Source: Lepas anatifera (taxonomy: Eukaryota > Arthropoda > Thecostraca > Lepadidae). From it: a stretch of DNA of 64,000 nucleotides. Of the stretch, positions 1 through 11,619 are shown one piece after another. Position numbers and translations under genes: made by a program. Position 1 is the stretch's first letter. Every line of letters begins with the position of its first letter. Below the pieces are notes generated by a model that worked only from the letters and a program-made list of their open reading frames with translations, ran no database searches and was not told the DNA's origin. The stretch spans positions 124,001 to 188,000 of the forward strand of contig JAOTON010000200.1 of NCBI GenBank assembly GCA_034440635.1, given 5' to 3'.

Positions 1-248
1 GCACTGTGGGACGGAAGGAGTCGAGGGACCCCGACACGCCCGGTGGGACAGGGATGGGTAAGAGGACCGCCTCTGCACGCCCTGTAGGACAGGGATGGGG
101 GACGCCCCAGACCCTGTGGGAAGGGATGGGTGAGGGACGCCCCAGCACGCCCTGTGGACAGGGATGGGTAGAGGGACCCCCAGCACGCCTGGAACAGGGA
201 GGCGAGTCAGAGTAACCGCCCACAGCACGCCCAAAAATACAGGGATGG
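1..248. repeat. Minisatellite, about 40-bp degenerate unit
   Basis: About five degenerate units built around 'gggacagggatggg' and 'cccagcacgccc' run in from the left edge, so the array is truncated by the window. Unit length varies from about 38 to 44 bp. The short open frame across it is a by-product of GC-rich repeat sequence, and no gene is inferred. Confidence 0.75.
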
Positions 249-1293
249 AGAAATGCAGCTCTGAGCCCCCGCCGTCGCCCCGAGTTCGTTCAGTGAATTT
301 TCTTTTCCTGAAATGACTTGTTTTGGAAAGCGTGAATATGACATACGACCTAACCGCACACAAAAAAAAAAAAAAAGCAAAACAACAAAGCAAAACAAGA
401 AGCCACATCTCTTCAGAGATATTAATTTTGAAAATAGGATTTTCACTATTTAGCCAACTAAAATTGTGAGAAGGACGCTGCATCAAACATCTATAATTTG
501 ACACTGACGCGTACGGTTACTAATGGACTGAAGGACGCGGATACATGGCGACAAGTCAAAGGAAATGGCCGGGGGCCGCAACTCATAAATCTATGGCACC
601 GAATTCCCAGATCCGACAAGACTATATGCGTTTCTGGCGGGACTGTGAATTTCAATGGCGGCTCGTCGTCTAAATCGTCCAGAGGAGCATTAGTTGAAGT
701 GTCAGCCCAGAGCTTTGGCGGAATAATGATCGAGAAAGACGCGTAAAACCCAGAACACAACTTCAAAAGGTAAAACTATCTTTCAATATGCAGCAATATA
801 TTCAAAAACATTCTGTATTACCACGTGCGTGAATCTCTCACAGGACTCAGCTTCTGTGCACAGGAACAATGATCCTCAGGCATAAAAACTGGGTCTGCCG
901 CGGAATCTATACACTTATCTGTTGATCGATCGGCCTGGACGGCTCATCAAGCGCGCGCCGCCGGCGGCCGCCATCATTTCCCTTTACCGCACAATCAATT
1001 TGGTGGCCGCGATCCCACGGCGGCCGCTGGGCGTCGCGATCGCCGCCGGACTGGCCGGAGCGTCACCCGACAGCCACACCGCTAACTAAACGCCGGCCAG
1101 AAAGTACCGAGCGCCGCCTCAGCTGGCGTTCAAACCAGGCGACCGATAACGAGCGGCCGCGGCCGCGCGGCTGAACAGCGCCGCTCTGCTGAGCCTGAGG
1201 CTGCCGTGGCTGGTGCGCAGTGTGAGGCCAGGATTACAAAAGCTCCCTATTTTGTACCTATGCAGGCGGGGGAATACATCGTTTCACCCCGAG
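249..1293. other. Gene-free stretch with poly-A tract and CpG-rich block
   Basis: An A-rich tract lies at about 361-376. Between about 950 and 1190 the sequence is extremely rich in CpG and GGCCGC/CGCCGG words, resembling a CpG island. The two short opposing ORFs near 491-766 resemble no family I know. No transcription unit could be attached to the CpG block. Confidence 0.4.
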
Positions 1294-1309
1294 CCCGCCT
1301 CTGGGAATA
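1294..1309. repeat. Target-site duplication of SINE, copy 1
   Basis: The 16-bp word cccgcctctgggaata occurs here and again at 1457-1472, bracketing a tRNA-headed SINE. The two copies are identical. Confidence 0.8.
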
Positions 1310-1456
1310 ATCATAATAATTGTTGCGGTTTAACGACGCACCAACTGCGGCCTACGGCGTCGCCAACTCACCCTGTTGGAAGGGATTTTGAGGATAGATT
1401 ATTCAGGCTCCGCGCTTGACCGACCGGTGCTTATGATCCACTAAGCCACCTCATCC
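1310..1456 (-). mobile_element. tRNA-derived SINE, full length, minus strand
   Basis: Read on the minus strand, the 147-bp body starts GGATGAGGTGGCTTAGTGG. This contains a good RNA polymerase III A box (TGGCTTAGTGG) as in tRNA heads. A degenerate B-box region follows around the AATAATCTATCC stretch. The 3' end carries GTCGTTAAACCGCAAC followed by an ATT-rich tail. The GTTAAACC-type tail resembles tails I recall from invertebrate tRNA-SINE families, where the 3' end is shared with a partner LINE. Identical 16-bp direct repeats on both sides mark a LINE-mobilised insertion. The B box is poor, so this copy is probably inactive as a Pol III template. Confidence 0.75.
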
Positions 1457-1472
1457 CCCGCCTCTGGGAATA
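1457..1472. repeat. Target-site duplication of SINE, copy 2
   Basis: Second identical copy of cccgcctctgggaata, directly abutting the tRNA-like 5' end of the SINE. An unbroken duplication suggests a fairly recent insertion. Confidence 0.8.
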
Positions 1473-2386
1473 TTGCCCTTCATATGCATAATGCATTCTT
1501 TTGCCTTAACCGCCCTATACGGTAATAATCCTTTTCATTGCACACCATACCAAGTCGACACGAAGTGTTCAGTAGTTATATATTCGACCACAGGAGCAAA
1601 GCCCGAATATTTTAAGTCGGCAGAGCCCTTCGAGGCCAACTTACAACATGAGGAAAAATCAGTGATTGTAAAATATAGAAGCTGTCTGCAAATTACGCAT
1701 CAATGCAACATTGAATCGATCCAAACTTGGCGCAATCCCACAGATCCCAGTGGTCAGCCGGCTCTCTGTCTCCCAGCGCGCGGTGCGAGCGGGGTAGCCG
1801 CGCTGTGGAGCGCCGGATGAGCAGTCCGTTGGCTGATGAGGGTGTCGCGCCGGCCCAGCTGGGCTAACGGAGACCGATGCGCGTGTGCGTCCGTCACAGC
1901 CGCTCCAATATGGGCTATTCAGGGTGTGGGAAGCACGGCGGGACGGCGCGACGGCTTCCGAGGGCGACGCATCGACGGACACGCGGGCGGGGCCTAATGA
2001 GAGATTACAGACACTCGTGAGAGAGGCCCGGAACACTGGCGACTGATGGCGGTCACCGGAGAGATTAGCCGGGCCCTGGTGGAGGTGACCGCAATCGGTA
2101 TATAATTAGCCCCTGGTCCTGGGCTCCGTGCCCAGGCTAGATCTGCGAGCGCCCATTCTGAGGTCCACCTGCCTGCTGAGTTCGACCGCAGGGCCTGTGA
2201 CTGCAGCTTGTGTAAACCTTGGTTTCATGGACTGTTCAGAACTGAAATTGCTCCCCGGAAGCAGGAGCATGAAAACGCCGTCTTTCTCAGGGCCGAGTGG
2301 ATTTTGCCCTGTAGCGACGCCCCTGTCAGACCTTCAGCCTAACGCGCTACAGGCGGGTGATTGGGGAGCTGCGGCAGCCTGGTTGG
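1473..2386. other. Stretch without recognisable gene
   Basis: Unique sequence with short ORFs on both strands, none resembling a known family. Around 1770-2000 it is CpG-rich. A TATA-like 'ggtatataattag' lies near 2098-2110, but no gene follows it that I can recognise. Confidence 0.35.
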
Positions 2387-2586
2387 CGGACCACTGGCTC
2401 CGTGACTGTGATGGGCAGACCACTGGCTCCGTGACTGTGAGGGCGGACCACTGGCTCCGTGACTGTGAGGGCGGACCACTGGCTCCGTGACTGTGATGGG
2501 CGGACCACTGGCTCCGTGACTGTGATGGGCAGACCACTGGCTCCGTGACTGTGATGGACAGACCACTGGTTCCGTGGCTGCGATGG
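2387..2586. repeat. Minisatellite, 28-29-bp unit, about 7 copies
   Basis: Seven head-to-tail units of 'gaccactggctccgtgactg' followed by 'tgatgggcg' or 'tgagggcg'. The units with 'gagggcg' are one base shorter than those with 'gatgggcg'. The last unit (ttccgtggctgcgatgg) is the most diverged, as usual at an array edge. Three minus frames are open through it, so the ORFs here are repeat artefacts. Confidence 0.9.
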
Positions 2587-2915
2587 TCTCCACGGACCCC
2601 AGACTCCCACCGTCGGCCGTTCTCACGGTACCGACCGCTGGTTTCGCCACATTCGCGCCATTCTCGCCACTACCGCCTTTAGCACTGGCCCGGGGCGGTT
2701 CAGGCTTCCGGCTGCCACTCGCAGCTCTCCCGCACGCCGCGCAGACACGGAAACCCCGCCAGCCTTCCACCCGGCCGGAGGAAAACACGGCAACCGATAC
2801 TTGTAACTGATTTTCCTCAGCTCGGTACGTGAGGGCATTTGGAATGAGCAGGTTGCCTTCGAGTCGGAGAAATTAGCCAGATGTTGTTATTATCAGAATG
2901 TAAACACCATTATCA
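2587..2915. other. Stretch without recognisable gene
   Basis: Moderately GC-rich unique sequence between the 29-bp minisatellite and a tRNA-like SINE head. I see no splice-bounded coding segment or RNA gene in it. Confidence 0.3.
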
Positions 2916-3060
2916 GTCGCCCCGGTAGCTCAGTCGGTCGGAGCGCAGGTAGATCAGTCGGTAGCTCAGTCGGAGCGCTGGACTCAAGTCCGCTTAGAAA
3001 ACCGTGTAGTGTCAGTGCACCGGTGAAAGCTTGGGATCGCGTCCCTTGAGACGCTCCGGA
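2916..3060 (+). mobile_element. tRNA-like SINE head (decayed)
   Basis: The sequence gccccggtagctcagtcgg is a strong tRNA D-arm/A-box match. It is followed by a partial internal duplication ('cggtagctcagtcgg' appears twice). The anticodon-like arm ggactcaagtcc would carry CAA in its loop, as in tRNA-Leu. Downstream, gggatcgcgtccc resembles a damaged T arm and B box. The duplicated D arm and poor T arm argue against a functional tRNA gene. A tRNA-derived SINE or tRNA pseudogene is most likely. No flanking duplication was found, so the ends are approximate. Confidence 0.45.
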
Positions 3061-3639
3061 GCTCAATATTCACCCGACGTATATCGGCTGGAAACCGACA
3101 AGTAAGAGGGTGATCTGAGGGGGCGGTCCTCCCCGTGTTTTGTGGGACGATAAACTTTGGCTTCAAAATTAACCCGTCATTGCAGGAATTGCTCGTTCGG
3201 ATGGTGGGGGTTCGGAGTTTTCGTGACAAGTCCCTGGTGACTTTAGTGAGGCCTCGATTCCAGAAGCCGACTCTCAAATACCTTGCACGCTATTTATATA
3301 AAAATTCACCGCTGGTATCAGCAGATGTGCCAACTGACCGAAAATGGTAATCACGATCTTTGAAACAATCGCAGGTCATCAAAGGTAAGGAACTTGGAGA
3401 AATTCTCCGCACAGTACAAGCGGGAACCTCAGCGGTCCTTTCTGTTGATAATGTAGCCGGGCGTGGTGAGTAGTCAGTCTCTTTCCATGTTTCCAGATAC
3501 AGGTAGAACAGTTCATACATGACGAACGAAATCCTATTTGGGGCTGTGGACTTCAGCCGAACCACAAAAGAACGCCTTCTCCATGAACAAATATGCAGCC
3601 ACATCATCCATTTAAGGCTCATGTGCTGCCATGCCACTA
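3061..3639. other. Stretch without recognisable gene
   Basis: Unique sequence. Part of a 249-codon ATG-initiated minus-strand frame (3290-4039) crosses this stretch. It has no recognisable domain and overlaps an imperfect repeat, so it is not called as a gene. Confidence 0.3.
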
Positions 3640-3745
3640 AAACAATCACGACAGCTATTTCAGGCCCAAATGCCACCATAGTGCCTATTCCAGTCCAAAA
3701 TGTCACAACAGCGCCTTTTCCAGGCCCGCACGCCAACCGGCAAAC
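3640..3745. repeat. Short imperfect tandem repeat, about 34-bp period
   Basis: About three degenerate units share 'caggcccaaatgccac' / 'cagtccaaaatgtcac' followed by 'agtgcctatt' / 'agcgccttt'. It accounts for the hydrophobic segment of the minus-strand ORF that crosses it. Confidence 0.5.
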
Positions 3746-6431
3746 GTTACCCTTGAGGTAGCACCAACAATTCGCCCACAGTGGAGCCGCACTGACGTTC
3801 CTGAGGAGTTTTAACGCTGTGTTTTGCCGGTGGAGCGTGCGAGGCGGCGATTGTGACAGGGCTATTGTGCCGCGGCGACCAGCTTTGTTCCCGGCCCGGT
3901 GTTGCATCATGGCGCCAGGTAATCGTATCCGTTCCGGTCGCGCGTGAGAGAGATAGCTGCAGCACGCCCGGAGGGGCTCCCGGGGACTGCGCGTGCTGCC
4001 CGCACACGAGCCGGCTGCCAGATCTATCCTGGCTGACATGTGTGCCCGACAATCAGCCCCCTGCTAATATACTTTAAAGCACCTCATACTTTCACGATGA
4101 CCTCACAAATCGTGCTCTTTCAAACCGGTATTAAGGAAAGGGCCCCGTCCGAGAGTCCAGCTGGTTTATAGCCAGATTGCGAAGAAGATGATTTGAAATC
4201 ATTATTTACAGCGATCACGGAAGTTTCTTTCCAATTTGGACAGACGGACGTCATCCTCATGTCCCTGGTTCCCCGGTCACGGGTGTATGCCGATAGCTGA
4301 TATCAGCGTGACGATTGTCGACCGATGATAATGTGTATTATTCTATAGTCAGATTATATCGAAGATGTAGAGCGAACATCCACTGGATTTAAAAAGGGCC
4401 ATGAATATCACAAGCAGAAACTAACGTGCAGCAGCCCGCAACATCTCAGAGCTTGGCCTCCGTACGCCAGGGCTGATGTCAGCACTAATGCCTCAACTCC
4501 GGGTTTTGTGAAGATAAACCCAGGATTTCACGGTTTGCCGGCGATGGCTTGTGACAGTGCGAATCTAAAAATGCGGAGCGGTGACTCACGGGTGCCAGCC
4601 GAGAGCCGATAGCCGCCCACCATCATGACATTATTTCACGCGTGCTTTGCACTTAAACCTGGTGTTGCACCCACTCCTCCCATGGCCGTGTTGGGTCCCA
4701 TAACCTGCAATGACCTCTTGACTAACCGCACTACCAGCCGCAAGGGCGGCGCCATCGAGTTTTACTGAGGGAGAGGGACGAATCCCTGACTGGTAATGAT
4801 GAGGGGAGGGGGCAGAAGGTGGAAAGCGAAGTTCGGCTGTCTTTGAAAACGCTACCGATGCACCGGCAATATTTACGTCTACACAGGTAATATGATGAAA
4901 GGTAAGAAACTTAGGGCGAGCCCCAAAATGTTGTGGTGGGGGGCGTCCCCTGGTTCAACAGTTAAGGGACCACGCCCCCTTGCTTTCGACACCCTTGGCC
5001 AGCCGTGACGTGGCCTGGGAGTTCTGTTTCCTCAGTCCTCAGCTGCTGCGACCTCCGACCTCAGCGGTGGTACCACGTGACCCGGCCGGTACAGTATGAG
5101 TGCAGGCGGTGCGTGCGGGGATCGGTGACCCGTGCGAGGCTCCAGAGCTGGTGCAGCGACGGCAGCCGGCACGGGCCGGCCATCGCGTGTCGTACCGAAA
5201 CACGCAGGCCGAGGTTACGGCCTGCCTTCCGTGACCCTCCCATCTAATCGCGAGTGAACCCAGGAAGAGGTAAAAAATGTTTTATAAGCAAGATCGAACC
5301 TAATTCAGCAGAAATGTTTTACGACATTGTGTGAGCACGATCTGTTTTTTTATTAACTTGGACACATTGGTGCAAAGAACAAAGAAATCCGATGATTTAG
5401 GTCATTCTAGTCCACGGCTCTAAACGGGTGCCGAACTTCACCAACGCACTCTTCAATCCGGATAAAAGTGGGACATTTGCCGGACGTTGTATTTTTGTGG
5501 TTCGTCCTTCGCAGGAATGACGATCTGCAGGCTACGGATCAACGAAATCTTGTCAGGGTTTCGTTGCAGGATGCCAAACTCTATAATGTTCGGTCGAAGG
5601 TACGTGGGAACCTTTCCTAGCCGATCATCAAAACCGAATAATTGCATGTGAGTGGGTAAACAAGCGAATATTATGTTATCCAAGCGTCGATTTAGCTGCC
5701 GGAAGCACGTCAAGGATAACTCGGGGCCCAAGATCGGCTGCGAACGCTGCCGTACTGCCTGGACGCGCCGCAATCGTCGCCATCTCCGCGGTGGTGCGCC
5801 GGAGTTGTCTGACAGTCGGCCATCAACAGCACAGCTGTCGCCGCCGCCGGTAAACACGACACTGCGCCACTCCCCGTAACGCCTGCGCCACGGACGCCGC
5901 GCGGCGGAGATCGCGCCAAATGGTCCGTGAGGGCAGCGTATCAGTGATAGGTACTCCCAGAGGACAATTATACTGCTTGAAGGGGAGGGAATGTCTTTGC
6001 TTGAAGGGGAGAGAATGTCTCAAACTCTACTTGCATTCGGTGAAACCTTGTCCGCACAAAATATCCACGCTGCATTTGTTTAGCTAAAACAATGTTTTTG
6101 TGCTCATCATTATGTGAAACATTTTTGATGAATAATGATTATCTGTGAAAAATAAGTTATCTATGAAAAATAGGTTTGAAAACGCCAATTTTCGATTGGA
6201 ATAAGCTAACATCTCTTAATTTTCGGACGCATGAAAAGCCGCTACGGATAGAACAGCTTTTTATACTAGAATATCAAGTCTAAAATTTTGATGAGAAGTT
6301 CCATCAAATCCAAGCAGAGAGTCGTATGAAGATTGCGATTGTGGATCAGGAGTCCAGCTGACGACCCAATGCGAGACCTGTCTTGTGAAGCAGAAAAAAA
6401 TACCCAAAACGTTTCAGACTCGGATGGGATC
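3746..6431. other. Long stretch without recognisable gene
   Basis: Mixed-composition unique DNA. A 23-bp unit (tgcttgaaggggagRgaatg plus 'tct') is duplicated near 5973-6019. An imperfect GC-rich hairpin lies at about 4935-4982. The ORFs up to about 134 codons match no family I recognise. Confidence 0.3.
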
Positions 6432-6439
6432 CACCTGGC
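6432..6439. repeat. 8-bp target-site duplication of MITE, left
   Basis: cacctggc here matches cgcctggc at 6817-6824 at 7 of 8 positions, as expected for the 8-bp duplication made by hAT transposases. Confidence 0.6.
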
Positions 6440-6816
6440 CAGTGGCGGATCTAGCCAATCAGTTTGGGAGGGGCAAACCAAAGTCGAAAAGCAAAAAAAA
6501 ACGTCACAGTGAAAAATTGGCTAAAATATGAACTGTCGGGAAATTTGATGTATTAGAGGCGAAAAGCAAAAAAACTTGACAGGGTGAGGCATGTGGGCCG
6601 AGATACTTTTTTCCTATCAAGCCCCAATATTTACACTAAACTTAACTGGTTCTGTTTGAAGTTAAGAGTTGAAGTACGAAAATCCTGCTTGTAAACTAAA
6701 AAGCAGTCGGGGGAAAAGGAGGTTGATTGCTTTGGGGGGGGGGCAAAACATAGTTTTGCCCCGAGCTTTCTCTTTGGGAGAGGGAAATGCCTTTTTGCCC
6801 CTTGGATCCGCCACTG
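6440..6816. mobile_element. hAT-type MITE, 377 bp
   Basis: Both ends carry the inverted terminus CAGTGGCGGATC, directly flanked by near-identical 8-bp direct repeats. An 8-bp duplication and termini beginning CAG with a GGCGGATC core are typical of hAT-superfamily DNA transposons. The interior has no transposase frame, so the copy is non-autonomous. It contains a poly-G run near 6735-6743 and an internal direct repeat, cgaaaagcaaaaaaa, near 6484 and 6559. The 7/8 duplication suggests moderate age. Two related short elements lie at 53633 and 61436. Confidence 0.7.
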
Positions 6817-6824
6817 CGCCTGGC
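6817..6824. repeat. 8-bp target-site duplication of MITE, right
   Basis: cgcctggc, partner of 6432-6439 with one mismatch. Confidence 0.6.
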
Positions 6825-8549
6825 CGTGGGAGTACAATATCACAGCCAGAGACTGACCTGCGGATGCAAGGCACCGCACGTGAAGCTTTGCGAAAAGTAT
6901 TAGCCTTCATCTACCAGGGTATCGCTATTGCTCTGTTCAGTCAATAATCCACATCACTTTGTGAATTATTCAAAACATTAACATTTAACTGAGAGGAACG
7001 TGTGAGGACCAGAAACTGATGGCACAGTCGCTGCGACTGGAATTTTTGAACTTAAGACCAACACAGAACACTTTACAACAGAACATCTGGGAGGGGGTTT
7101 CATGGGCGCGGGTCGTATGTTATCCTGGGCCCCGAGATGGCTTGCCCGAGTAGACTTTTCCCAGGCCAGATTTGTTGTTCTTCAAACAAGCCGGCCCAGA
7201 GACAAAATGGGTCTGTTTTTATGGCGTTGGAAGCCGTTTACAGTCCGGGCCCTACGGTAATGGCGCCCAGTAATGAGGTGTGAATGAAAGTGTCTCACAC
7301 GCCTCCGTAGCAGCCAATGGCCTGCTTCCACCGACAGCACCCGAAGGCCCGAATCACCGTTTTGGCTGCGGTGTTTTTAGCCTGCGGGGTTTCAGAACAA
7401 AGGACCTCGCCCCACACTATCAACACTGTTCTGCATGGAATGAGGTGAAAGGGCGTCTGCAACCTTGCAATCCAGCGCAATGATGGCTTATTACGACATA
7501 GTGAATCATGCCTGCAAAAACGTGACAATGAACTTCAGCAATCGCAATGGAAACAGAGCAGTACGAATTGAACCCAGATCAATAAACCGGATCACCTTAT
7601 ACAATGCACCGGAGAGTAATGTGTTTTTGCTGGAGCCACCCAGCAAACAGCCCTGTTTTTTTCTTCTTTTCAAGCCAATAATCCGCTGTCATCCGGTCGT
7701 TTATTCGGCTGCAGCGGAGCGCGGCGACCCCCAGTGCTGGACCAGTGACGTCACGGCCGGACGCCCGTGCCGCAGCTTCTGCGGAGTCAACCGCGGTCCC
7801 GGCGCGTGCCCCTCCGACGGAGGGCGGAAGCACGCGCCCGAGGGTGGCGGAATCATTATAGCACATCCGACGTCAGCAAGACGAAAGAGGGCGGGACGAG
7901 CGAGAGTCGTAAAAGTGTACTTCTAATAATGCACTAGACACCCAGGGTCCGAGAAATATCAGGTCACATAAAACTACAACAGACCAGGCCTGGGTCCGCT
8001 AACTCCTGATCATACAGACGACTGATAACCTCCTGCTCTCCACGCTCTGAAGTCCTGACGCACACACCGCAAGAGGCTGTAATTTTGTACGTGGTGCCGA
8101 TTGCGTCGAAACAAAAAGCGTGCGGACGCGGCGGGGGTCGGCAGGTGTGTGGGAGAGGTCACGCCGCCGCCATTTTGGGGGCCGGCGTCGCACGGGAAGT
8201 GGCTCGGAAAAGTGGACGCCGCGGCGGGGGAGCCGCGCACCGGGCCAGAACGGTGAATCACGGGACCGGCGGGCACCAGCCACCGTCCGCCGGCGGTCTG
8301 CCCGCAGCGCCGGTTAGTGAGGACGGCGCGAGCGGGGACGCCGCCGTCGATGTTTCGTTCCAGAGGAAAGGGCCCGGGCCGGTGACCAATGTTGCCACGT
8401 CTGCGCCTGTCTGAGGGGAGTGGCCTGATTTTACCACCTTTGGAGCCCGACACCTGCAAAACATCTGCATAGGGCATTGTTTGGTGGCTAATGACACATA
8501 GACAGGTAACCAGAGTTGGCAAAGTCGTTTCTTGAGACGCAACACCCAC
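6825..8549. other. Stretch without recognisable gene; CpG-rich block
   Basis: Unique DNA. Positions about 7690-7910 and 8110-8400 are CpG-dense and open in several frames. The ORFs overlap each other on both strands and have no recognisable domain. Confidence 0.3.
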
Positions 8550-8790
8550 CTGTCCCGCCCTGGCATTCGCAAGCAAGGAGTCGAGGTATTCATTCCCTTG
8601 TATTTTTATTCGATCATCTTTTGAGCACATGTGCCAGTTCCTCTTCGCTAACATCCTCAGAACGTCTCCCCCACCTACCCCTGCATCTCTTTTCTGAGTC
8701 AGACAGTCACTTAAATACTGCCACTTTGCCACCAAATCTTTCTTGAGCACCTGACTTGCTTCATCTGGACCGCACTAGGTCAAGTTCCCC
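8550..8790 (-). CDS. Possible coding exon, unrecognised protein (low confidence)
   Basis: On the minus strand this stretch reads as one open frame with unusually protein-like composition, including KKDLVAKWQYLSDCLTQKRD and KIQGNEYLDSLLANARAGQ. It ends at CAG|GTGGGT (8550/8549), a good splice-donor match. The frame continues open through the donor into a GC-rich region, where the sequence stops looking protein-like. No convincing polypyrimidine/AG acceptor is seen at the upstream side, so the 5' edge is approximate, and there is no ATG. I do not recognise the family. It could be chance. Confidence 0.2.
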
Positions 8791-11619
8791 GGAGACGCCG
8801 ATGAACGGTTACGAGAGTGCGTCGTTTGCGAGCGTGCTGGAGCACCTGTGACCTGGCAGCGATGAGAGGAGGCGTCATCGTTACAACACAGCCTCTGAAG
8901 CTCCTCCGGAGAGGCCAGCAGGCCAACAACTCCCACAGTCGACAATCAGCCCGCAGCTCCTCTGAGCAAGAAATTGGCGGCCAGCGTTCTACCTGCTACG
9001 CCCCGAAACCGATGAAATAGGACCTCTTATGCTATAGGTATAACGGTTGATTATGAGTTGGAACAAAAACAGTGGATATGCGCCTTAGATGATTAGCGTA
9101 GTGATGATGTGCCAGGGGTTATCACTGTATCCATCATGGTCAACAAGTTATTGACAGTTGACAAACTCGGGACAGTGTTAATGATGTCAAAATTTCACAA
9201 ACGACCTCTTGAACTATTTCTTTAATTAAAACAGGGTGCCAAGAGTGCTCTATCAGTGCAATCAAACTGCATTCACAACATCGAGAACTTCCAGAATACT
9301 GAATTAAATCGTTCCTCTATCCACCCCCTTTCATTGACGTTAGTCCCCACGAAACAATGAGTCATACCCTGATCCAGCTAAAATAGTGTCTCAGTAAAAT
9401 CAAACAGAACGTGGGTGCTTTATCAAACATTCCCGAAGATAAACTCCTCCAGTAAATGTTTATAATGAAACAGAAACGCGATCTGCAATGCAAGAGATGG
9501 CCATCGGTAATAGGAAAACCACGTTTGAAAAAGCCTCTCGCAGGTTTCTCCACAATGAATCTTGATGGAAGAGCTTATAATTAACCGATCCCGGGGAGAG
9601 GCGAGAAATGTTCTGCGTCTCCAAAAACTTCAGTCTACCCACCAGTTGATGGTGAATCTTGAGCCGTATCATTTTTCTTCAACGGAGATAAAAACATGCA
9701 ATATTTCATGAATCAGCATCTTTCAACAAAAAAAAACACCGCTTGCCAGGTAATTCGTCAAATCGAGCCCACCTAAAGGAAAAAAGGAAAATCAAGGGAA
9801 GCTGCTAACATGGTGCAGGATTTATGTACCTACCGATTTGACGTCCTATTGATTTGCCACATTCAACCTTATCCTTTTACTGAGCAGTTCCGAGTGCTCC
9901 GTAGATAAACCTGAACAAGTCTACCTAGACCCATCTCTATTCCAGAAATACATCACCTCATCAAAGAAACATACTTTCAGCACTATCCACCCGTGTGATC
10001 GGTGAGATTCAGCACTGCAGCCGAAACCGCCTCAGGAGGCAAGATGAAGGGTGCGACGCGGCTCAGCTGTATCGCTCCCGTTGGCGTCGTCCTTCAGACG
10101 GCACCTTCAGACGGCACCGTCTCCTTTGTCTCCCGCTCCGCCGCACAGCTTCCAAGTGTCTATCGAAGCCGATAGCCAAGCCCCCGCTGCCGGCCAAGTC
10201 TGCCGAGCGAGGCTGTGATTCCATTGCTCAGCTGACTACCGCCAGGCGGAGCTCGGCGCGGCCGCATAAAGACATTTCTGGCGGAGTGGGATAGAAGATA
10301 GGAGTGATGCGAAATATTTTGTGGAAACAGTCACATTTGTAAAGCTCAAACAAAGAGACTCCAGATTTAAGTTGAGCTCGCTGCATGATTTAACAAATCT
10401 AGTTACAGCTGCATTAATGACGCCCAGATGTGTTGTATTTCGTGTCAATCCAGTAATTAACTCGGTGAAAAACTCGGCACTGGTAAGAGTCGACCTTCCA
10501 GGCCAGCATATTTTTCAAGCGACAGACGGGAGTTGTGTTTACCTTTTTTGTTAGTACTCGTAATATCACCCTCAGAATGTTAGCATCGAAAGCCATGACC
10601 GTGAAGTTCCCTTCAGCATGGTCTCGTTTCCAAAACAGCGCAGTCCGGAAGCGCCCACTTAAGCTCCTGACTGAGTCACCACCGGCAACGTCACTGACTT
10701 CAGGACTGGGGGGACACAGGCCATTGTCCATTCAGAAGCAACAAAGTGTCCGCGCACCGGGATACATAACGAAAGTAACGGCAAGTCCGTATGATAAGCA
10801 GTGTACGAGGCTTACGTGCACAAGTGTCACATCGCAGAGCTCCCGTTGACCTGCAGTCTTCGCAGTTGGGATTTAGGTGAGGCGGGGTTTGCACCTCCAG
10901 TCGTGGCTCATTAGGGCACCTCCTGCCAGGCGCTCCCACGGCGAGGCGGCAGGTGCGAGTCGGCCCGAGAAGGGTGGGAAGGGTGTCCGCCGCACAAGTG
11001 AGCCTGGTCTCAGGGGTGAGCGGCCACTCGACCCTACACCGGGAGACGACCTTCACAAAACATCCGCAGCTGACGCATCGGGCACATGACAACGATGATG
11101 GCGTTATCGGGTGGGCTGGATATAGACGGAATACTCCTTTCCTGCTAATGGGGCAAATCAGCACCGGGAATCGTCCTTGCAGGAGCACCCGGGACTTTCT
11201 TTTTGCCGAATGTGCTCAGTGATGATACCGCCAACTCATGTACAAAAGAGCTAACGTCAACATGGGAATGAGCGGATATTTTGATCGGATGATCCTGCAA
11301 CGTTTTCTGGACTGCAAAAGCAAATTAGTATCCAGCTGAGTTCGCAGTTACAAATTGATTCATATCTTATTCGAAGCAAACCAATAAGCTCGAACAGTGT
11401 TCACTGTGTTCAAACTCCGAGAACATTTCGGGAAACATCGCTGTCGTCACGACAACTGGGGCGGACGCGCCGCACGTGAAGCGACAGGCGTGAGTCCGCA
11501 GAAAATCGTCCTTCAGCCCGGCGCGTCGGTCATCTGGCGAGCGTCAGCCGAACAGGTCCGACTGCTGAGCACTGGCCGCTTCACTCCGGCCTCTCAGCAC
11601 CAGCGCAGCGGCGGTTACA
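8791..11619. other. Long stretch without recognisable gene
   Basis: Largely AT-moderate unique sequence from 9000 to 10000, then mixed. ORFs of up to about 160 codons overlap on opposite strands and match no family I recognise. No RNA gene or repeat array was seen. Confidence 0.3.

Noticed and set aside
3290..4039. 249-codon ATG-initiated minus ORF, the longest outside repeats and the LINE
   Set aside because: It has no recognised domain. Its hydrophobic part is an imperfect 34-bp tandem repeat, and the length is within reach of chance in 64 kb of moderately GC-rich DNA.
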